Below are positions 16,135-21,653 of a DNA stretch of 21,653 nucleotides, piece by piece. The translations under genes and the position numbers were made by a program. The notes beneath the pieces were generated by a model that saw nothing but the letters and a program-made list of their open reading frames with translations, did not search any database and was not told the origin of the DNA. This DNA comes from Acidobacteriota bacterium (GTDB lineage: Bacteria; Acidobacteriota; Terriglobia; Terriglobales; Acidobacteriaceae). Each line of letters begins with the position of its first letter. The first letter of the stretch is position 1. Location of the stretch: the NCBI GenBank assembly GCA_021802085.1, contig JAKAAZ010000028.1, positions 1 through 21,653 on the forward strand, read 5' to 3'.

Positions 16135-16414
16135 TGGCAAACTCTATTATTGTGAGATGCAACGCTTGTCTCTTTAGAGAATACCGTCCCATGGCAGCAA
16201 AGAGAAAAACGCGCATCCAAAGACAACAAACGCCGGGATGTGAGGTCTATACAGCAGGACGGTTCGACTATTTTGGCCGCTTTTGGAAAGGAAAATGGTC
16301 CGAGATGAAATCAAGCCCCCGGGTCGGGCCGACTGAAAGAGAAAACTTTCTCGACCCGGTGCGGCATAATGGAACGAACGCAAAAATAGAACGACGGAAC
16401 ATAGGCGGTGTAGC
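16135..16414. other. Divergent intergenic region between TauE/SafE and S53 protease genes
   Basis: About 280 bp without a convincing gene. It contains a 12-bp palindrome (TCTCT, TT, AGAGA at 16169-16180) and a compound stem-loop at 16319-16359. A 97-codon plus-strand frame (16125-16418) ends in a GTGA overlap with the protease start, but it is rich in AGA, AAA and ATA codons unlike the neighbours and has no recognisable features. Confidence 0.5.
16319..16359 (+). promoter_or_regulatory. Compound stem-loop in the protease leader
   Basis: CCGGGTCG (16319-16326) pairs perfectly with CGACCCGG (16352-16359). Inside it GAAAG (16335-16339) pairs with CTTTC (16346-16350) around AGAAAA. It lies 56 bp upstream of the GTG of the S53 protease. 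It could be a leader RNA structure or an operator dyad. No U-run follows, so a simple terminator is unlikely. Confidence 0.45.
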
Positions 16415-19087
16415 GTGAGTGCTAGCGTGGGATTTGGAACGATTGCGGTACTGCTGCTGAGTGGATTGTCGGCGCCTTGGGCGAGCGCACAGGTGCCACT
16501 AACGAACAGGATTACCGCGCCGATTCGCTCGGACCAGATGCAGGTGATGCAGGGAACGATCCATCCCCTGGTCGCGGTCGCCCAGGACCGAGGCGAGCTG
16601 AGCGGGTCGACGCCGATCCAGAACATGGCCCTGGTGTTTGGTCTTTCGCCGGCGCAACAGGCGGACCTGAAAAACCTGATCCAGGAGCAGCAGACCAAGG
16701 GCTCGCCCATGTATCACCAGTGGCTGCGGCCGGGGCAGTTCGCCGCCAGGTACGGGGTGAGCCAGCAGGACCTGGCGAAGGTGGCCGCGTGGCTGCAATC
16801 GGAGGGTTTTGCGGTGACTGCCATTCCGGCCAGTGACGATCAGGTCGTCTTCAGCGGTACCGCGGCGCAGGTGAATGCCGCCTTCCAGACCCAACTGCAT
16901 CGATATTTCGTCAATGGAACAGAGGGATGGGCCAACTCGACGGACATCAGCCTTCCTCGGGCGATTGCGGGGATGGCGCCGAGCGTCGAGCACCTGAATA
17001 CTTTCCGTCCTCTGCCGCAGGTGGTCAGGCGGCCAGTATATGCGGCGTCTCGCAGTGCGACGGGCACGTCCAGTCCGCATTACACGCTTTGCACCTCGAA
17101 TACATCTCCATGCCCGAGTGGCAATTTAATGAACTTCATCGCTCCGTCCGACATGCAGACGATTTACGACGTTACAGGTTTGTACAACAACAACGTGACA
17201 GGAAGCGGCCAGACCCTGGCGGTTGCGGAACAGACGGACATTGTGCAGTATGAGAGCGATATAGCGAACTTCCGCAGCCTGAGCGGGTTGAATGCGAGCA
17301 ACCTGCCGACACAGATTCTCGTGCCGAATTCGGGAACCGCGCAAGCCTACCCTGGCGACCTGGAAGAGGCGGACATCGATACCGAATGGGCGGGAGCAGT
17401 CGCGAAAAACGCGACCATTTTAGCTGTAACGGTTGGCAACAGCTCGAACATGAGCGTGTTCGATTCGCTGAAATATGCCATTCAAACTCCCCTGTTGAAT
17501 AAGGGCACGCAATTCGTGCCGGTCATCAGCATCAGCTATGGGGCTTGTGAACGGTCGCTCGCGGGCTCCGGGTTCATACAAACGCTGGAGCAGACATTGG
17601 AGCAGGCGAATGCCCAGGGACAAACCGTGATTGTGGCGTCCGGCGACAGCGGCTCCGCCGATTGCGACGCCGGAACGAATTCGAGCGGCCAGCCCGTTGC
17701 GGCCAGCCAGGGGTTGGCGGTGGATTATCCCAGCAGCAGCCAGTATGTGACTGCTGCTGGCGGTACATCGTTCAGCGGGGACCTGGCGGACCAGGCAAAG
17801 TACTGGAATACGGGCAATTCCTCGGGCAACGGTTCGGTGATCAGCTACATTCCGGAAACGACATGGAACGATACGCCGAACCTGGCCGGCCTGAACAGCG
17901 CCGGAAATTTGAGCGCCAGCGGCGGGGGCGCGAGCAATTGCGTGACCGCGACCGGCACTTCCCCCAACATTACCTGCACTGGCGGGTTTACCAAGCCTTC
18001 CTGGCAAGTGGGGCCAGGGGTGCCGAGCGATGGGAAACGGGATGTGCCGGACATCTCCCTGGCGGCGGACCCGAACCACGACGGATATGTGTTGTGCACC
18101 CAGGAGACCAATTCCGCCGGCACCGCGTTCACGGGCACGAGTAGCTGCGTTTATCCGGTGAGCAGCAGCGAGGTTCCGTATTTCGACGCCAATGGAAACG
18201 GATACGCGTATGGTGGAACTTCGATTGTCGCGCCTCAAGTGGCGGCGATGATTACGCTGTGGAACCAGAAAGCGGGGAACACCAGCGGCGTCGGCAACGC
18301 CAATCCGATTTTGTATCAGACGGCACAGTCCACACCGGCGGGATTCCACGATGTCACCACCGGAAGCAACGCGGTGGTGTGCGTATCGGGAAGCCCGAAC
18401 TGCAACGGCAATTCAGGCGGTTATGGCGTGATGTCCTGCTGCAATGCCACCACGGGATACGACATGGCCACCGGGCTGGGTTCGGTGGACGCGGCGGCCA
18501 TGGGAGCGATCTGGCCGCATTTGACAGAGGTGAATGGGAGTTTCAGCCTGCTGTTGGAGCCGGCCGCCGTGTCGGTTGCTCCCGGCGGCTCTGCAACTAC
18601 CAAGTTGGTGCTGAGTCCGAGCAACGGATTTAATGGGGCGGTTACCCTGACTTGCTCCAATATGCCAGCGGGAGTTACTTGCAGCTTTGCTCCGAGTTCG
18701 TCGGCAACCCTGAGTTCCGGCACGGCGCAAACTGTCACTCTCACCATTTCCGCTAGCTCGTCCGCAGCCGCTACGTCGGTGGCCCGCTCGTCTTCGTCGA
18801 AACCGTTCGATCCTGACTCACCGATGCGGGCGGCGTTCGCGGGGATTCTGGGACTGGCCTTACTCGGCATGGGACGGAAGCGGCGGTACTTTCCATCTCG
18901 CTGGATGGCGATCATGGTATTGGCGGTTGGGCTGATGGCCGCGACGGCTCTTACGGCATGTGGCGGCGGAAGCGCCGGCGCCAGCAGCGGAAATGGAGGC
19001 GGCACACCCGTGACCCACGCGGTGACTGTTACTGGGACCTCTGGCTCGACCGTCGCTTCGGCCACAGTTCAGTTGACCGTTACGTAG
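16415..19087 (+). CDS. S53 family serine-carboxyl protease (sedolisin/kumamolisin type) with C-terminal Ig-like and membrane tail
   Basis: Secreted endopeptidase, probably acid-active, made as a zymogen. The GTG start at 16415 has GGCGG upstream. A signal peptide (about 1-26, ending ASAQ) is followed by a pro-kumamolisin activation domain (about 45-200) and a catalytic domain (about 225-705). The Ser-Glu-Asp set is visible: Glu318 and Asp322 in EEADIDTEW, oxyanion Asp411 in SGDSGSADC, and Ser603 in YGGTSIVAP. The calcium-binding region HDVTTGSN is at about 645-652. Then come an Ig-like beta domain (about 708-780), a hydrophobic segment with RKRR (804-824), a second hydrophobic segment (829-848) running into a lipobox-like ALTAC (Cys849), a CGGG linker and a short beta-rich tail ending TVQLTVT. 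The n-region lacks Lys or Arg, so the start is slightly uncertain. The stop TAG lies in the inverted repeat of the downstream element. Confidence 0.93.
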   Translation: MSASVGFGTIAVLLLSGLSAPWASAQVPLTNRITAPIRSDQMQVMQGTIHPLVAVAQDRGELSGSTPIQNMALVFGLSPAQQADLKNLIQEQQTKGSPMYHQWLRPGQFAARYGVSQQDLAKVAAWLQSEGFAVTAIPASDDQVVFSGTAAQVNAAFQTQLHRYFVNGTEGWANSTDISLPRAIAGMAPSVEHLNTFRPLPQVVRRPVYAASRSATGTSSPHYTLCTSNTSPCPSGNLMNFIAPSDMQTIYDVTGLYNNNVTGSGQTLAVAEQTDIVQYESDIANFRSLSGLNASNLPTQILVPNSGTAQAYPGDLEEADIDTEWAGAVAKNATILAVTVGNSSNMSVFDSLKYAIQTPLLNKGTQFVPVISISYGACERSLAGSGFIQTLEQTLEQANAQGQTVIVASGDSGSADCDAGTNSSGQPVAASQGLAVDYPSSSQYVTAAGGTSFSGDLADQAKYWNTGNSSGNGSVISYIPETTWNDTPNLAGLNSAGNLSASGGGASNCVTATGTSPNITCTGGFTKPSWQVGPGVPSDGKRDVPDISLAADPNHDGYVLCTQETNSAGTAFTGTSSCVYPVSSSEVPYFDANGNGYAYGGTSIVAPQVAAMITLWNQKAGNTSGVGNANPILYQTAQSTPAGFHDVTTGSNAVVCVSGSPNCNGNSGGYGVMSCCNATTGYDMATGLGSVDAAAMGAIWPHLTEVNGSFSLLLEPAAVSVAPGGSATTKLVLSPSNGFNGAVTLTCSNMPAGVTCSFAPSSSATLSSGTAQTVTLTISASSSAAATSVARSSSSKPFDPDSPMRAAFAGILGLALLGMGRKRRYFPSRWMAIMVLAVGLMAATALTACGGGSAGASSGNGGGTPVTHAVTVTGTSGSTVASATVQLTVT

Positions 19088-19150
19088 TGTCCTGAGTTTG
19101 AAGTTCATTCAACAATTCGATTCATGGAAGTGATTCGAACAGCAGCACGC

Positions 19151-19319
19151 ATGGGCTAAACAGGCTGCGGAAAAACTCAATTTCTCGGAAGGGGCAAAAA
19201 ATGGATCGCGCCAGGATGCCCCAGGAACGATGCATGAGGCTTGACTGATTGTTTTCCATCCTGCAAATTTCGCCCTTTCGCCATACATTCGGAGTTTTTC
19301 CGCAGCCTGTAAAGCCCAT
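19151..19319. repeat. Nested 28-bp inverted repeat
   Basis: ACAGGCTGCGGAAAAACTC (19160-19178) is perfectly inverted at 19292-19310. A two-base mismatch separates it from an outer ATGGGCT (19151-19157) and AGCCCAT (19313-19319) pair. The arms flank 113 bp. RNA from either strand would form a long stem. Confidence 0.8.
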
Positions 19320-19337
19320 CTGTTTTGCACTATTTAC

Positions 19338-19357
19338 GGCACGACTGAAGTCGTGCC
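19338..19357. repeat. Perfect 8-bp hairpin with TGAA loop
   Basis: GGCACGAC and GTCGTGCC pair around TGAA at 19346-19349. This resembles hairpin repeats scattered between genes in acidobacterial genomes, which I state from memory. The ACGACTGAAG part recurs at 19381-19390 followed by CGTGCCCT, so a second, one-base-shorter copy is present. Confidence 0.7.
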
Positions 19358-19478
19358 CTGATACAAGGCCGAGAATCATTACGACTGAAGCGTGCCCTAA
19401 AAAGAAACTGCGTGTCCCATTTCATCCCCCGCGGGTCGGCGAAGTCGGTGGACGACTGATACAAGGCCGAAAATCATT
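19358..19478. repeat. 23-bp direct repeat pair, 98-bp period
   Basis: The 23-bp segment 19358-19380, beginning CTGATACAAGGCCGA, recurs at 19456-19478 with one mismatch. The first copy is flanked on both sides by ACGACTGAAG (19341 and 19381), and the second is preceded by GACGA. This looks like partial tandem copies of a roughly 40-bp unit. Confidence 0.7.
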
Positions 19479-19505
19479 TCTTTAACGAATTTAAGACTCA
19501 GGACA

Positions 19506-21392
19506 CTAGCGGGCGGGGGCGGTCGAAAGGTCGGGGTGCATTTTGTAAAAATCTGTGGCTCGCTCATAGGCGTGGGCGAAGGCGCAGAGCTTGGCGTCCT
19601 GATAGAGATTGGCGAGAAATGTAATGCTGACTGGGGTGCCGGGACCTCCAGTGTTGTCATCATCTCCATTATCGGTGGCGGGAGGCTTCGGGGCATCGTT
19701 GCCGCGAATGCCATTGGGCTGGATGATGGCGGGATGTCCGGTGAGGTTGGTGAGGACGAGTTGCTGGCCACCGCTGGGGGCGACCAGGATGTCCACGGTC
19801 TTGAAGAGGTTGGCCATTTGCCGGATGGCAAGCGTTCGCGCGCGATTGGCCTGGATATATTCGACGGCGGGGTAGAAGCGGGCGGTGCGAAAGATGTTGG
19901 GCCAGTCCTCCGGGCCCTGCTGGGTGAGGAGTTTGTCGCGCCCGGTCATCGTCAGTTCGTCGAATGCGGCAGCCGCCTCGGCGGTCAACAGATGCATCAT
20001 GGAACCGTAGGGCAGCTTCGGCAGCTCCATGGGAATCAATTTGATTCCCATGTCTCTGAGTTGGTCGAGCGTAGCCATGTCATAGGCCCAGTCGTAGACG
20101 GCGCGGGCACGGACGGCCCGCCGATGGGCGAGTTGCTCTCGCCATTTTTTCTGTCGATCGGGCGACAACCCGGGCGGCATGGTTTCATCCACGCGCGGCG
20201 GCAGCGCGAATGCGGACTCGATATAGCCGACGCGGAGCGTACGCCAGTCGAAATTGGCGTTCCAGTTGAACGCGGCGTTCCGCACGCTGAGATCCTGCCC
20301 ATCGGGACCGTAGATGGCGCTCATGACCAGGGCGCAATCGTCCGCCGAGTGGCAGATGGGGCCCAGTTTGTCCATGGTCCAGGAAAGCGCCATGGCTCCC
20401 GTGCGGGGCACAAATCCAAAGGTGGGCCGCAGGCCGGTCACGCCGCAGCGGGTGGAAGGCGAGGAGATGGAGCCGAGAGTTTCCGAGCCAATGGAAAAGA
20501 CGACGCATCCGGCGGCGGTTGCCGACGCCGGCCCGGCGGAAGATCCGCTGGAACCCTGATGACGGTTCCATGGATTGAGGGTTTGGCCACCGAACCACTT
20601 ATCTCCCATGGCCAGAGCGCCCAGGCTCAACTTCGCGATCAGGACGGCGCCGGCGGCATCGAGGCGCTGGACGACGGTGGCATCCTGGTCGATCATTTGG
20701 TGCTCGAAACCTCCCGCGCCCCAGGTGGTGGGATAGCCTTTCACGGCGAGCAAGTCCTTCGCGCCCCACGGAAGGCCATGCAGCGGGCCGCGGTATTTTC
20801 CAGAGGCAATCTCGGCGTCGGCGGCCCTGGCCTGGGCCATAGCGCGTTCTTCTGTCAGCGTGACGAGGAAGTGCAATTCTGGATCGAAGCGACGAATACG
20901 ATCGATATACATTTCCGTTAATGCGACGGACGTCACTTTTCCGGTCCGTACGTATTCGGCAAGGCGTGGGATGGTGGCGAACGCCAGCTCGTCGAGGTTG
21001 GTGGGAGCTTTTCCGACGCTGGGGGGATTGCCATACATGGGTGCTTCTCGCTGGGTATTGACGGTCGCGTCAGGAGGAAGCGGATCGAATACGTAGGCGG
21101 GGGGGATGCTGTTGGGCAGATGGAGCGCGCGGATGGGCGGATAACTGTCGCGCTGGTGGTTGAGTGCATCGAGCATCATGGGAATTTGATCGGGCGCGAT
21201 GGGAACGCCGGCAAGCTCGGCGGCTTGTTCGACCATCTCGGGCGTGATCTTGGGCGGGGCGGAGGCGGCGGGCGCAGCCTGGCCTGGCGTGGTCTGGGCC
21301 TGCGCGGCGATCGCGTAGAGAGCTCCCGGCAGCAGGGTCGAGGCAAAGCCAAACTGCGAACAAACGGCAAGAAATCGGCGACGATCGAACAT
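19506..21392 (-). CDS. Tat-exported amidase (amidase signature family)
   Basis: Predicted extracytoplasmic hydrolase of the amidase signature family (GatA-like fold), cleaving C-N bonds of an unknown amide. From the ATG at 21392 it has 628 residues. The N-terminus MFDRRRFLAVCSQFGF is a twin-arginine signal, followed by a hydrophobic stretch ending AIAAQAQ and a Pro/Ala linker. The Ser-cisSer-Lys triad is visible: Lys212 in GLPWGAKD, cis-Ser285 in QGSSGSSAG, and Ser308 in ETLGSISSP, followed by GVTGLRPTFG. A hydrophilic Asp/Gly/Pro-rich insertion (DAPKPPATDNGDDDNTGGPG) precedes the last conserved strand. The frame is open up to an ATG at 21515, but that would bury the Tat motif. The stop TAG belongs to the downstream inverted repeat. 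No catalytic partner gene is adjacent. Confidence 0.9.
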   Translation of the reverse strand: MFDRRRFLAVCSQFGFASTLLPGALYAIAAQAQTTPGQAAPAASAPPKITPEMVEQAAELAGVPIAPDQIPMMLDALNHQRDSYPPIRALHLPNSIPPAYVFDPLPPDATVNTQREAPMYGNPPSVGKAPTNLDELAFATIPRLAEYVRTGKVTSVALTEMYIDRIRRFDPELHFLVTLTEERAMAQARAADAEIASGKYRGPLHGLPWGAKDLLAVKGYPTTWGAGGFEHQMIDQDATVVQRLDAAGAVLIAKLSLGALAMGDKWFGGQTLNPWNRHQGSSGSSAGPASATAAGCVVFSIGSETLGSISSPSTRCGVTGLRPTFGFVPRTGAMALSWTMDKLGPICHSADDCALVMSAIYGPDGQDLSVRNAAFNWNANFDWRTLRVGYIESAFALPPRVDETMPPGLSPDRQKKWREQLAHRRAVRARAVYDWAYDMATLDQLRDMGIKLIPMELPKLPYGSMMHLLTAEAAAAFDELTMTGRDKLLTQQGPEDWPNIFRTARFYPAVEYIQANRARTLAIRQMANLFKTVDILVAPSGGQQLVLTNLTGHPAIIQPNGIRGNDAPKPPATDNGDDDNTGGPGTPVSITFLANLYQDAKLCAFAHAYERATDFYKMHPDLSTAPAR

Positions 21393-21546
21393 GATGCCGA
21401 ACTGTATCACAACCGGCGCGAGAGTCCGCATTTTTTCCAGGCGGACATAGAGAGCGCGGCGTGTTCCCGCGTCGATGGAACAGTTCTTCTTGAGGGACAA
21501 AGCGTGTGCGGCCATGGCTTCGGGCCAGGGTGGCTGCGTGTGCGAT

Positions 21547-21653
21547 CTAGCGGGCGAAGAGAAGGCGGCTGGCGGAGCGGATTGGACCCATCACCCGATC
21601 GGCGCCGACCAAATCGAATTCCAGCCACCATACGGGCAGTACATAGACTACGG
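21547..21653 (-). CDS. C-terminal fragment of an unrecognised protein, cut by window end
   Basis: A minus-strand frame enters from the right edge and runs 34 codons to a TAG at 21547-21549. The residues (VVYVLPVWWLEFDLVGADRV, then MGPIRSASRLLFAR) have protein-like composition. It lies 154 bp upstream of the amidase start on the same strand. Family unknown. Confidence 0.45.
   Translation of the reverse strand, partial: VVYVLPVWWLEFDLVGADRVMGPIRSASRLLFAR

Larger units (their letters stand above)
19085..19508. mobile_element. 424-bp MITE-like composite element with terminal inverted repeats that include both flanking stop codons
   Basis: TAGTGTCCTGAGT at 19085-19097 is repeated perfectly in inverse orientation at 19496-19508, and 25 of the first 31 positions still match when extended. 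Each copy begins exactly with the TAG stop of the flanking gene: the S53 protease on the left and the amidase on the right. The interior contains a long nested inverted repeat, a perfect hairpin and direct repeats, and no believable gene. This is consistent with one or more non-autonomous elements between convergent genes, also able to act as a bidirectional terminator. No target-site duplication is evident. Confidence 0.6.

Noticed and set aside
16125..16418. 97-codon plus-strand frame ending in a GTGA overlap with the protease start
   Set aside because: Codon use (AGA, AAA, ATA) is unlike the neighbours, there is no family pattern, and it spans the stem-loop; the overlap is probably chance.
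19122..19379. 85-codon minus-strand frame (contains GHDFSRAVNSAKQMGF)
   Set aside because: It reads through the nested inverted repeat and hairpin; it looks like a translated intergenic repeat and not a gene.
19536..20921. 461-codon plus-strand frame
   Set aside because: Antisense shadow of the amidase, which has an intact catalytic triad.

Overview
The window looks like a chromosomal segment of an Acidobacteriota genome, most likely class Terriglobia. The evidence is family-level only: a long Oar-like TonB-dependent receptor with an N-terminal carboxypeptidase-regulatory-like domain and a C-terminal Phe, an S53 (sedolisin-type) protease with a C-terminal Ig-like, membrane and CGGG tail, a TauE/SafE permease paired with a DUF1634 protein, and hairpin-rich intergenic repeats of a kind I associate with that phylum. 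The DNA is moderately GC-rich. No rRNA, tRNA, CRISPR array or transposase gene was seen.

Region 1 (1-4949). On the minus strand lie a full-length TonB-dependent receptor (1754-4705) and, directly downstream, a frameshifted remnant of a second copy (112-1724) that keeps only the C-terminal half of the barrel. This is a partial tandem duplication that has decayed. Upstream of the intact receptor is a gene-free stretch of about 640 bp. It holds an 11-bp direct repeat with 20-bp period and a 151-bp MITE-like element with 13-bp perfect inverted ends and a REP-like central palindrome.

Region 2 (5345-14070) is a cell-surface glycan locus. A plus-strand run encodes a GtrA-type membrane protein, a GtrB/DPM1-like polyprenyl-phosphate glycosyltransferase and an OafA-like O-acyltransferase, with a GT2 glycosyltransferase divergent on the left. 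Facing it is a tightly packed minus-strand operon: rfbH, then a GT39-type membrane glycosyltransferase, then rfbF, then rfbG. RfbF makes CDP-glucose, RfbG converts it to CDP-4-dehydro-6-deoxyglucose, and RfbH (its PLP/[2Fe-2S] residues are all visible) begins C3 deoxygenation. The RfbI-type reductase and the final C4 reductase or epimerase are not in the window. Together these genes suggest synthesis of a CDP-linked 3,6-dideoxyhexose. They may also represent a Gtr-like lipid-linked glycan-modification system in which GtrA, the GtrB-like enzyme, the GT39 enzyme and the acyltransferase decorate a polysaccharide. The two converging transcription units overlap at their 3' coding ends by 47 bp.

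Region 3 (14374-16134) holds a small secreted Gly/Ser/Asn/Gln-rich protein that starts at TTG behind a near-perfect Shine-Dalgarno, a strong hairpin terminator, and a two-gene minus-strand unit (TauE/SafE permease then DUF1634 membrane protein, 1 nt apart).

Region 4 (16415-21653) holds the secreted S53 protease (plus) converging on a Tat-exported amidase (minus). The 424-bp element between them is bounded by inverted repeats that begin exactly at the TAG stop codons of both genes, and it contains nested inverted, hairpin and direct repeats. Two gene fragments are cut by the window edges (2-109 plus, 21547-21653 minus). The least-explained features are the two MITE-like elements, the stop-codon-supplying inverted repeats, and the CDP-sugar/Gtr-like glycan locus.
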